From Mauremys mutica (Eukaryota > Chordata > Testudines > Geoemydidae): a stretch of 64,000 nucleotides of DNA. The notes under the pieces are model-generated. The model made no database searches. It worked only from the letters and a program-made list of their open reading frames with translations, and was not told the origin of the DNA. Shown here piece by piece: positions 47,341 through 56,390 of the stretch (position 1 is the first letter of the stretch; each line of letters begins with the position of its first letter). The stretch covers positions 26,867,282 to 26,931,281 of the forward strand of contig NC_059089.1 in NCBI RefSeq assembly GCF_020497125.1, read 5' to 3'. Position numbers and translations under genes: made by a program.

Positions 47341-50300
47341 ACTATCCTGCCCCCGGAACCCCGAGTAAAAATGCGGGTGGGAAATTCTGAAATAGACTTT
47401 TTAGTAGACTCTGGAGCAGCTCGAACCGCTGTAAATCAACCCCTCCAGCTGCCTGTGGCAGATTCCCTCACTGTGGTCGGCGCTACAGGAAAAGGAATCA
47501 AATGTCCAGTGTATGCCCCAGCAGAATGTGCTTTGGGAGACAGAACTCTCTCCCACAAGCTGGTTTACCTCCCCGACTGCCCAACGCCTCTACTGGGACG
47601 GGATCTGCTTTGTCGCTTAGGTGCCACCCTGCACTTCACCCAAGATGAAATCACCCTCACCTTGCCCCCAGAGAATGCCTGGATAATGACTCTTGCAGTT
47701 GAGCCCTCAGCCATGCAAGCCCCAGAGTGGAGCCAGTGGGAGGACCAGGTTTTTCCTCTAGTATGGGCATCGGGGGTCCCAGGAAAGGCAGTACATCACA
47801 CCCCCATTAAAGTTCAGCTCCTGCCAGGAAAAAGTCCGGTGCGGATCAAGCAGTATCCGATCAAGAGGGAGGCCAGAGAAGGGCTGCAGGAAACTATAAA
47901 TCAGTTTCTGAAGTACGGGGTACTGCGAGAATGTCAGTCAGCCTGGAACACCCCCATCCTGCCTGTTCGAAAGCCCAATGGCACCTATCGGCTGGTCCAG
48001 GACCTGAGGGCAGTTAATGAACGGGTTAAGACTCTGCACCCCCTTGTTCCAAACCCATATACACTGTTGGCATCTATAGGAGGGCAGTACACCCACTTTT
48101 CAGTCCTAGACCTGAAAGATGCTTTCTTCACAATTCCGGTCGACACACAATCTCAGGAGATTTTCTCCTTCGAGTGGGAAGACGACCGAAGGGTTAAAAG
48201 GCAGTTTTGCTGGACTGTGTTAGCCCAAGGATTTAAGAACTCCCCTCCGCTTTTCGGCCAGGCTCTGGCCAAAGACCTGGAGGAGTGGAATACTCCGGAC
48301 GGGATTCTCCTCCTGCAGTATGTGGACGACCTGTTAATTGGGGCGGTGGGATTAACCCCTTGCCTCCACGCCACTGTGAGCCTCCTGAACTTTGTTGGAC
48401 TCAGAGGATACCGGGTAGCTCAGAGCAAGGCTCAAATTGCCCTCTCAGAAGTACAGTACTTAGGATTTCACATAAGACAGGGGGAGAGACAGCTTTCAAA
48501 CGAGAGGAAGGAAGCCATCTGTCAAATTCCTATCCCAAGCAATCGTAAACAGCTCAGGGCTTTTCTGGGCATGGCAGGCTTTTGCAGAATATGGATCCCA
48601 GAGTTCGGACTGTGGGCTAAGCCCTTGTATGAATGTGTTAAGGGAATGGATCACGATCCCTTTCACTGGTCCTCAGAAGCTGACAAGGCATTTAAAGTGT
48701 TAAAGAGAAAGCTAATGGAAGCTCCAGCACTCGGTCTCCCAGACATCTTTAAGCCGTTTCAACTGTATGTGCATGAAAGAAAAGGAGTAGCCCTGGGAGT
48801 GCTTACTCAATTATTAGGCACTTGGAAACGTCCTGTGGCATATTTCTCTAAACAACTGGATCAAGTTGCCAAGGGGTGGCCAGCTTGCCTGCGAGCTGTC
48901 GCGGCAACTGCCCTAGTGCTTGGTGAAGCAGAGAAACTGACTTTGGGGGGGACTGTGCAGGTGTATACCCCTCATATGGTTCAAGCCCTGCTGGACACTA
49001 AGGGTGGTCTCTGGCTCACGCAGGCTCGGGTAGCTCGGTACCAGGCTAAACTCCTAGAAAATCCTGAAGTTACCCTGCAGACCTGCCCCTCCCTCAACCC
49101 AGCCACTATGTTACCAGAAACAGAGGAGCAGGAACATGACTGTTTAGAAATCATAGATGCCCAGTACTCCAGCCGTCCAGATTTAAAAGATCAACCGCTC
49201 TCAAATGCAGACTGTGAGTGGTATACTGATGGGAGCAGTGCTGTCATAGATGGGCAAAGGAGGGCGGGCTATGCTGTTGTGACCCTCTACGATACAGTGG
49301 AAGCAGAGAGTTTACCTGCTGGAACATCTGCCCAGCTTGCTGAACTTGCAGCATTAACCCGTGCACTTGAACTGGCAAAAGACAAACGGGTTAATATTTT
49401 TACTGACTCAAAATATGCTTTTGGGGTATTGCATGCTCACGCTGGTCTGTGGAAACAAAGGGGAATGCTTACAGCTCAGGGGTCCCCGGTCAAGCATGGG
49501 ACACAGATTCTCCGGCTTCTGGAAGCGGTGCAGCTCCCCTCAGAGGTAGCAGTGGTGCACTGCAAGGCTCATCAACGAGAAGACCAGGACGTAGCCAAGG
49601 GCAACGCCAGGGCCGACAGGGAAGCCAAGCGGGCTGCCACCCTGGAACCATTGGAAGCTGAGGAGGCCCATGTGCATGCCCTCATCCCATCAGTGGGTGA
49701 GCTCCCAGCCCCTCGGTACTCTCGTGAAGAAAGGAATCTGGCCAACTCCCTTGGGCTCCAGGAAAAGGAGGGATGGCTCCACTCCACAGAAGGAAAAATC
49801 CTCCTACCTAAAAGCCTAATACGGCCAGTACTACAAAAACTACATCAGACCACTCACGCTGGAAGGGAGGCTCTCACCCAGCTTATGAATAAGTATTTTC
49901 TAACCTCTGGATTAAGACCCCTGGCTTCCCAGGTACAGGCTGAGTGTTTAGTCTGTCAAAAGAACAACCCTCGACCAGGAGTGTCAGTGCCACCAGCCAC
50001 TCTGGAACCTACCCCAGGGCCAGGATTGGTGTGGCAAGTAGACTTCACTGAATTCCCCCGGACCCAAGGGTTCAGGTACCTCCTTGTCATGGTGGATCGA
50101 TTCAGCGGATGGCCTGAAGCCTTCCCATGCCGAAACAACACTGCCAGAACTGTGGCTCTCAAGTTTGTCAAGGAGATCATTCCTCGCTTTGGACTCCCCC
50201 AGTGGATGGAATCTGACAATGGAACACACTTCACATCGCAAGTCATTCAGGGGATTTCGGATGTTCTACAAATCACCTGGAAGCTCCACACTCCATGGCG

Positions 50301-50880
50301 ACCACAGGCCAGTGGAGTAGTGGAACGTACTAATCAGACACTCAAGCGGCATCTCTCAAAGGTCTGCCAAGAGGCTTCTCTTCGGTGGCCTGATGCCTTA
50401 CCCCTTGTTTTGCTCCGAGTTCGTGCTCTCCCAAAGGGCAGGTTAGGGCTTAGTCCCTTCGAGATTATGTTTGGGAGGGCATGGCCTATGAATGGTACAC
50501 CGGTTCTGTTAGGGGAGTGGGAGGTAGGCTGCGGTTTCTTATCTCAGTACATGTGCTCTCTGTCTGCTGTTCTCTGTTCTCTCCACAGGTATACCAAAGA
50601 TTTGCAGCCTCTCCCGCTGGATGCCCCTGTCCACTCCCTGCAGCCTGGTGACTCCGTTCTCGTTCGTACCTGGAAGGACGAGCCTCTCCAAGAGAAGTGG
50701 AAGGGACCTCACACCGTCCTGCTGATCACCCACACAGCAGCAAAGGTCGAGGAATACAAGAACTGGATCCACTACTCCCGTCTGAAAGCAGTGCCAGCTC
50801 CTGAACGGTGGACCGTCCAACCTGCGGAGAAGACCGCCAACGACGATCTGGGACTTAAGCTGTTATTCAGGCGACAGTAA
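47323..50880 (+). CDS. pol: Pro-Pol polyprotein, open reading frame
   Basis: Open from the amber codon to TAA at 50878-50880; numbering here counts from the ATG at 47371 (1169 residues). Protease: LVDSGA with catalytic D13, ending near GRDLL (about residue 75). Reverse transcriptase: RLVQDLRAVN, then the YVDD active site at 317-320. RNase H: YTDGSS (D620), E in the AELAAL helix, FTDSKY (D679) and a C-terminal H/D region. Integrase: zinc site H825, H829, C859, C862; catalytic D891, D949, E985 (DD35E spacing); GPY/F-like domain around KWKGP at 1111-1115. No stop or frameshift is seen, and the length is normal for a gammaretroviral pol. It would be made only as a readthrough product of gag, but gag is broken upstream, so expression from this copy is doubtful. 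Confidence 0.95.
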   Translation, partial: GCQGRRTILPPEPRVKMRVGNSEIDFLVDSGAARTAVNQPLQLPVADSLTVVGATGKGIKCPVYAPAECALGDRTLSHKLVYLPDCPTPLLGRDLLCRLGATLHFTQDEITLTLPPENAWIMTLAVEPSAMQAPEWSQWEDQVFPLVWASGVPGKAVHHTPIKVQLLPGKSPVRIKQYPIKREAREGLQETINQFLKYGVLRECQSAWNTPILPVRKPNGTYRLVQDLRAVNERVKTLHPLVPNPYTLLASIGGQYTHFSVLDLKDAFFTIPVDTQSQEIFSFEWEDDRRVKRQFCWTVLAQGFKNSPPLFGQALAKDLEEWNTPDGILLLQYVDDLLIGAVGLTPCLHATVSLLNFVGLRGYRVAQSKAQIALSEVQYLGFHIRQGERQLSNERKEAICQIPIPSNRKQLRAFLGMAGFCRIWIPEFGLWAKPLYECVKGMDHDPFHWSSEADKAFKVLKRKLMEAPALGLPDIFKPFQLYVHERKGVALGVLTQLLGTWKRPVAYFSKQLDQVAKGWPACLRAVAATALVLGEAEKLTLGGTVQVYTPHMVQALLDTKGGLWLTQARVARYQAKLLENPEVTLQTCPSLNPATMLPETEEQEHDCLEIIDAQYSSRPDLKDQPLSNADCEWYTDGSSAVIDGQRRAGYAVVTLYDTVEAESLPAGTSAQLAELAALTRALELAKDKRVNIFTDSKYAFGVLHAHAGLWKQRGMLTAQGSPVKHGTQILRLLEAVQLPSEVAVVHCKAHQREDQDVAKGNARADREAKRAATLEPLEAEEAHVHALIPSVGELPAPRYSREERNLANSLGLQEKEGWLHSTEGKILLPKSLIRPVLQKLHQTTHAGREALTQLMNKYFLTSGLRPLASQVQAECLVCQKNNPRPGVSVPPATLEPTPGPGLVWQVDFTEFPRTQGFRYLLVMVDRFSGWPEAFPCRNNTARTVALKFVKEIIPRFGLPQWMESDNGTHFTSQVIQGISDVLQITWKLHTPWRPQASGVVERTNQTLKRHLSKVCQEASLRWPDALPLVLLRVRALPKGRLGLSPFEIMFGRAWPMNGTPVLLGEWEVGCGFLSQYMCSLSAVLCSLHRYTKDLQPLPLDAPVHSLQPGDSVLVRTWKDEPLQEKWKGPHTVLLITHTAAKVEEYKNWIHYSRLKAVPAPERWTVQPAEKTANDDLGLKLLFRRQ
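50560..50589 (+). promoter_or_regulatory. Candidate env splice acceptor inside pol
   Basis: A pyrimidine-rich run, with TTCTCTGTTCTCTCCACAG at its end, stops at AG 50588-50589 within the integrase C-terminus. Gammaretroviruses place the env acceptor in this area. Together with the leader donor at 46275 it could give a subgenomic mRNA for the ORFs downstream. Confidence 0.5.
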
Positions 50881-50892
50881 GGCCTGCTGGAA

Positions 50893-51060
50893 ATGCCCTG
50901 TAACCCCTTTGAACAGTTACAGCGCACTCCCCGTGAACACTCTGAGCGTTGGCTGTGTTTATTTTCACAGGGCCAGCCTAACCTGTGGGCCTGGTCCCTT
51001 TTGTTTTTAATCTGCTTGTTGTTAGTAGTAGTAATTTTGTGGGTATTTGGGGAATTGTAA
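50893..51060 (+). CDS. 55-residue predicted membrane protein ORF
   Basis: An ATG-to-TAA frame that starts 13 bases after the pol stop. The first 30 residues are polar, with several charged residues (RTPREHSER); the rest is one strongly hydrophobic segment, about residues 31-53, rich in L, V, I and W, ending FGEL. This would be a single-pass membrane protein or an uncleaved signal sequence. It lies exactly where the env leader peptide would be, so it may be the signal-peptide end of env cut off by the env deletion; alternatively it is a separate small accessory protein. I recognise no homologue. Coding is unproven because the ORF is short. Confidence 0.45.
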   Translation: MPCNPFEQLQRTPREHSERWLCLFSQGQPNLWAWSLLFLICLLLVVVILWVFGEL

Positions 51061-51105
51061 TTGTTAGGCCTTAGGATCACTTGCCCAGTATGGATCCAGG
51101 CCTAG

Positions 51106-51456
51106 GGTTTGCCACAATGTTACTCTTTGCTATGGAAACACATCCTGTCAGCCGAACAGGCTTTCAAGGAGTGGAAGGCCCAGGAAAGGGAACCCACAAT
51201 TTTTGATTCCCTTTGGAGTTGGTTGCCCAACCTAGGAGGACTGGGAAGTGGCCTTGTGCGTCTCCTCCTCACAGGTGTGATACTATGCCTGGTCACCCTC
51301 CTCCTGCTTGCTTGTTTTAAACTGCTCCTCCGTAAACTTTGTACCCCCCGTGTCCCGAAGGTCCCTATGTACCCTCTCATTGACAGCCCCAGCTCCATAG
51401 AACTCAATTACGTTTTGTCCACAGTATATGAGAACACTCAGCCAAAGGTTTGTTGA
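51106..51456 (+). pseudogene. env: env remnant: TM membrane anchor and cytoplasmic tail
   Basis: An open frame without its own ATG, following a TAG at 51103-51105 and ending at TGA 51454-51456 shortly before the polypurine tract. Counted from TTG 51109 (115 residues): an amphipathic part, a tryptophan-rich membrane-proximal FDSLWSWLP (32-40), a hydrophobic anchor at about 49-70, a basic stop-transfer RKLC, and a tail with YPLI (88-91), a YxxPhi endocytosis motif as in gammaretroviral tails. The surface subunit, fusion peptide and the CX6CC loop are absent, so env is deleted for all entry functions. Confidence 0.75.
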
Positions 51457-51464
51457 GTATTCTC

Positions 51465-51476
51465 AAAGGAGGGAAT
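51465..51476 (+). other. Polypurine tract
   Basis: AAAGGAGGGAAT directly before the TG of the 3' LTR. It primes plus-strand DNA synthesis in retroviruses. Confidence 0.85.
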
Positions 51477-52070
51477 TGTTGGTGGCACCAGGCATGACCC
51501 AGTGTTGACAGAGGGGTGGAAAATGACAGTGCCAATGAAGGCTCCCTGTATTAGGCCTCTGCTTGTCTAAACCGCTTCCATGTTTAAACTTTAATTAACC
51601 CCACAGGCTAGATGGAAAGAATGGAATGTGTGGCAACTAGTTATCAGTACCAGGAGGCAATTATACAGCCTGCTTGCACCTGGCTAAAGGGAGTGAAACA
51701 GAATGACCGGTCAAGAAAAGTTACTAACGAGATAATATGTTTTTTGCCAAGAATGATCTAACCTGTTTAGAGTAATTGCTGCTTCATAATGTATTTGCTG
51801 TATGGGAACTGAAAAGGAGGGAGAAGAGGGGGGCGGAGGGAGAAGCTGGGCATTGGGGGTAATAGACATGCTTAGCTAAGATCATGTATAAAGACAGAGA
51901 GCTGTTTGTCTGGGGTGTGCTTGATCTGAGGTGTGTTCCTCCAAGCATCCTGCGCTTTGAGATCTCAAATAAACTTTTTTTGCTTCTCCACCCTGGTGTG
52001 TCTAATTGGAGCGAGGCACTCCGGGCAACGAATCACTGTTTGCTGCCTCAGGCCTTTTGGGCCGGCAACA
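51477..52070 (+). repeat. 3' LTR
   Basis: 594 bp, the same length and, as far as I can read, the same sequence as the 5' LTR. TATAAA at 51887-51892 and AATAAA at 51968-51973 sit at the same offset of 6024 bases. It is followed by TGAG (52071-52074), the right copy of the target duplication. Confidence 0.95.
51968..51973 (+). terminator. 3' LTR polyadenylation signal
   Basis: AATAAA with downstream T-run and GT-rich element; the site where full-length proviral transcripts would be cleaved and polyadenylated. Confidence 0.7.
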
Positions 52071-52074
52071 TGAG

Positions 52075-55009
52075 TGTACATGTCACTTTATGAAAAATTA
52101 TAAAGAGCCTTGGGAGCAGTGACCTTAACTATCTGACTAAAAGGAGGACATATCCTTATGCCTGAACTGTCACCTCAGGTATAAATCTTGTCTATACATA
52201 TTACACATCACTATCATAGACGTAAAGCTTTCCTTCTGCTCCAACAGGAAAGAGCCCTTTCCCTTCCCCTACACTTTAATATGTACCACCAGATTCAACA
52301 TAGCTCAGAGTACTTTGTATATATAGCATTGTTACCTACTTACTAAATAGCTAGGAACTTTTTCTTGCATATATTATTTCAAAGACCAATGAGCTGCTGC
52401 TTTTCACAATGGCAATGCCATGGAGTATACAGTGACAGTCTAACATGGTGTCCTGCTGAGATCCAAGAATAGCGATGCCTTAAAAGGCAGTGATGTTGAG
52501 ATCACAAGAAAAAGAATTAGGGCACAGCTGTGGAGTTCTGTAGGCTAAAACATAGACTCAATATGTCACAGAAAATTAAATCAGAAAGCTGCATGTAATT
52601 TTTTGTCTCCTTTGTAACTAAACTGCAGAGTGCTGAATTTATACCTATGTGATGCCTTATCGTGGCTTTGCTCATACAAAAAGCACGCCCCAGATAATGA
52701 GACTGAAATTGTTGTTTGTTTTTAAAAAAAAATAAATAAATCTGAGGACATTACATGCAAACAGCCACCATAACACCTTACTTTCAAATCACGTACAATG
52801 TGCAATTCAAACAGATGAAACAAGTTTATGCCAGTTCTCAAATCCAATTCTGAGGACAACTGGAGAAGTGGTTCAGCTACTTGTAAAACAATGCTTAGCT
52901 CACTTCTTTATGCATAGAAGCATCAGCATACCTGCCATCCAGGAGACCTCAGATATACAGCAAAGACCTTTCTTCAAGCACTATACAGAGGGAGCCCAAA
53001 CTGAAAGCAAACCTTAAAAGAGTATTTAAAAAGGCCTTAAGTCATTTTCTTACTTACAATCCAGTCAAAGGGGATAATGTTACTTTCATCTGAGGCATCA
53101 TGTAATTTTCAAAAACAATTCAATATGGTTCATGAGGGAGACGGAATGGTGAGGGTGCCAGGTACAGCTCAGAAACAGAGATGGAAATATGGGGAGAATG
53201 CAGCCCATGATGGAGAGGAACAAAACCATAAATCCTTGGGCAAGAAATGACATGGAAGTGCTAAAGACCCTGATTCCTGAGCACATGCACTTTAATATAT
53301 TTTTACTGCAATTAAAACTAATAAAGAAAAAGACACTGAGGTCGGGGGGAAATTTTATTTTATTTTATTTTTTAAAATAAGAATTGTGTTAGAGACTCAA
53401 CCTGATCTGCACATGTAGTTTATTAATAAATTCCTCACACGATGCAGAGAGCAATCCCTTAAAGTAGGATGTAAATTGGCATCTTTAATTCCCCTAGAAT
53501 TATATTTGAAAAAGAAGGCTTATCATCCATATGTAGGTCCTTGTGACCTTCCATTCTCATCACGTTTTCAGTGATGTTTCCCTTTAAGTTACATTTGCAC
53601 TGGCTTGGCTGCTCAGGAAGCAGTGCTTAGTTCTGTGACCCACTTTTGCATTGTCCTACTAGGACCTCTGTCACTATGCAGAAATACAAATATAACTTCA
53701 CAGCACACAGGGTTTTCCATTTCCTTCTGCTTCATCTGGAAGTAGCAGTGTAACATATTGAGCCCCCCACACAATATATGCAGAATGAATATGTGAGATT
53801 CTCAAATCCCAAGAATAAGGAATTGCAGGACTTATTTTCTTACTGTCATTTGTAGGGAACACTCATGATTTAGTTAGAGTGCTTTGAAAGCTACTAAATG
53901 ATGAATGCAATGAATCCTTAGTAACTACTGAGAGAAATCTGGGAGTTTATTTCTGGTTAAGGCTCATTTAAGTAATTTTGCTTCGCTCTCTCTCCCCCCA
54001 TCTACCTTGGGCATTTATAATGCACCCAATCAACATTTAATCTTCTATCTGGTGCCTATGTAAAGAGTTCTATTCAATTTGTCCATAAATGATTATTCCT
54101 TTATCAATCAGATCTGTAGCTACAGGCATTTCATGAGGATGAACCTGTGCCTTCCCACTTTAAATCTAGTGCACACAGTTACTGTCTATTTGCTATTCAT
54201 TCAGTTCCTGTAGAGGGACAATGACGATTGGATTTGTGGGGTAGTTCTGATGTTGCCTAAAGTAATAGTTTTGGTGAAACCATCTACTTTTCCACTTTCT
54301 GAAATTTTGTACTGAAACTATAAAAAAAGCCTGAAAATCTCTTCAGTGGGAAATTTCACAAACAGAGGATTATGACCACAGCTGAAGAATAATCAGCAGG
54401 AGCAGATGGAACTCTTCAGAAACAATTATTCTATTTTCATGCAAATTTCCTTAGTAGTAAAAAAAATAAAGGAAAAAAGCACTAAGATATCATGAGAACG
54501 GTCTCTAAATGGAAGGTTTTAGAATGTTGCCTGCAAGCAAAGAGTCAGCAGCTCTTTAAAATGAATGTATTATAGTCTCTGCAATTCCAATCACTTAGAA
54601 ATAACCAGGACAGAGCAAAAATATGTACAAAGTGTCTGCCCGCTTTTCGTTCTGTAATAAGGAGACCAATAGCAGAGATGGAAAACAGTTTACCAAAATT
54701 AAAATTTAATTTGGTAATGTTTAACACTATAAGCAATGTTAAAATGTGTACTTCAGAGCCCAGGTTTTATGCCCTTTAAGACTGTGCTTCACTCTTGAAG
54801 CATTATGATTCTTTATCCACCCAATGACTACACAAGATGACAGACAGCCACTGAAACAAAGACAATCAATGTGAAACCAGCAGAGTGCTAAACTGCAGTT
54901 TTCCTCCCTTTGGGGCAGAAATGTTTTCCTGACTACAGAAACATGGACAAGAGGCTTCCACAGCTGAACTGTGGAAAGGAAGCCAATTCATTGCTACTAA
55001 TAAAAGGCA
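52075..55009. other. Non-coding 3' flank of the provirus
   Basis: AT-rich DNA. A short (ATTTT)n microsatellite lies at about 53350-53376. No exon, RNA gene or delimited repeat is seen. Confidence 0.4.
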
Positions 55010-55225
55010 GGATAGTCTAGAGGAATGAGTACTGGGCTTGCATCAGGAGGTCCTGACTTCCAATTCTGGCTTTTCTGCTGATATGCTGTGTGGCCTTGGG
55101 CAAGTTACTTCACTTTGACTTAGTGTTTTTTAACCTGTTACAGACAGGAAAACCTAACCCACCATTAATGCCCATGCAGTGTTTTGAACATATAAAACAC
55201 TATATAAATGTTAAGTATTATCACT
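55010..55225 (+). repeat. MIR SINE
   Basis: 'caggatagtctagaggaatg' (tRNA-like head), 'ggaggtcctgacttccaatt', 'ctgtgtggccttgggcaagt' (CORE), 'tacttcactttgac', and the tail 'tataaaacactatataaatg' followed by 'taagtattatc' match MIR order throughout. A nearly full-length, moderately diverged copy. Confidence 0.8.
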
Positions 55226-55704
55226 ACTTCTGTATTTAAGAAAACTTGGAAAACTCAGGAAGGAGGCCACGGTAATTCCACTTGCAAAGACTGAGGGTTC
55301 ACAGAAGACTGTAAAACATGCTCAGAAAGAAGCAAGCATGATCCACCAATGTGTGTTACTCATCACTACATGCAAACTGTACAGTTTACTCAAAAATTCT
55401 GGAGTCAAATACTTTCCAATGAAAGATTAACTTAAAAACACTCGTGGTTCCATTTTCTCCCAAATACACATGTGCGGCTGCCATTAGCCAAGAGGGCAGT
55501 TATGCATGCAGGTTGCTGGGGAGAGTATTGCATTTATTATTCTCGCTTTTAAAGGTGCTAGGATTTTTGGGTTAGGGGTATATCATCCAATTTCTAACTC
55601 ACTCAGTTTCTGGTGGCCTACGTGAAGAGAAATGAATTAGCTCCTCTGTATTGCTTTGGGATACGTTAGAAAGTTAACTCTTTAAATTAGGTCACAAAAG
55701 TGAG
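55226..55704. other. Non-coding, no feature recognised
   Basis: AT-rich spacer between two MIR copies. Confidence 0.35.
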
Positions 55705-55925
55705 GAAACAGTTCACTGGACTGAGCACCAAGAACTCCAGAATTTAATCTCATTCTGTCACTTACAGCATGGCCTTTAGCATCCCACTGACCAAGTCAAT
55801 GAACTTCTGACTATTTCATCACATCTCTGTCAAATGGAACTCATTTACCTTCCTCACAGTATGGTACAGATTAATGTTCACACAGCATTTTAAAATTGGA
55901 AACCACTATGTAAATAAGTATAAGG
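55705..55925 (+). repeat. MIR SINE (diverged)
   Basis: 'cactggactgagcaccaaga', 'acagcatggcctttagcatc', 'catctctgtcaaatggaact' and 'aaaccactatgtaaataagt' follow the MIR head-CORE-tail order. Confidence 0.6.
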
Positions 55926-56164
55926 GACTAACAAATCAATTGCTTAAGCAATGTGTCTTCTGAAGACTTGTACTAAATACATTTGGGAAGCTCACTTAAG
56001 ATTGTGGATGTGGCCTAGTACACGTGTGTTCTTGGATAGATTTACCTTAATGTTTTCTTTGACACACTTTCTAGCAGGCAGTGGTGTCAGGGCAGTCTAT
56101 TAAATAGCAGTTACTCCTGTTTGCTCCAGAATAACTCCTTCCTTGACTAGCTTTCTTTTCATTG

Positions 56165-56390
56165 TTATTGATATTGAGACAGTGCCTAGAGGTCCCCAGC
56201 AGAACCCCAATATGCTTGGCACTGTACACACAAATAGGAGACAGCTCCAGAGTATGTTGACAGAGTGGGAAAGGAAACAGACACTATGTGACTAATCAAA
56301 GGTCACACAGCAAGTCAATGGCAGAGCTGGGAATCTAGATCTCCTGATTTCCAGTTCAGTGCACTAGCCATTACACTGCATTGCCTCCTT
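56165..56390 (-). repeat. MIR-type tRNA-CORE SINE
   Basis: The + strand reads 'agtgcctagaggtccccagc', 'aggtcacacagcaagtcaat', 'gctgggaatctagatctcct' and 'gtgcactagccattacactg', the reverse complement of the amniote MIR-type family seen at 42265 and nearly full length. Confidence 0.75.

Larger units (their letters stand above)
45453..52070 (+). mobile_element. Young gammaretrovirus-like endogenous retrovirus
   Basis: A 6618-bp provirus: 5' LTR, tRNA-Asn primer site, leader, gag (broken), amber codon, pro-pol (open), small membrane ORF, env tail remnant, polypurine tract, 3' LTR. The LTRs begin TG and end CA, are each 594 bp, and show no difference in my reading, so the insertion is recent on a genomic time scale. 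Gag start MGQ, PPPY late motif, single-knuckle NC, stop-codon separation of gag and pol, and a GPY/F-type integrase C-terminus all point to class I (gammaretrovirus-like). Gag and env carry large deletions that probably predate or accompany the insertion. No nested insertion is seen. Confidence 0.95.

Noticed and set aside
48153..50820. Antisense frames of 71-96 codons under pol
   Set aside because: They are shadows of the pol reading frame with no independent motif.
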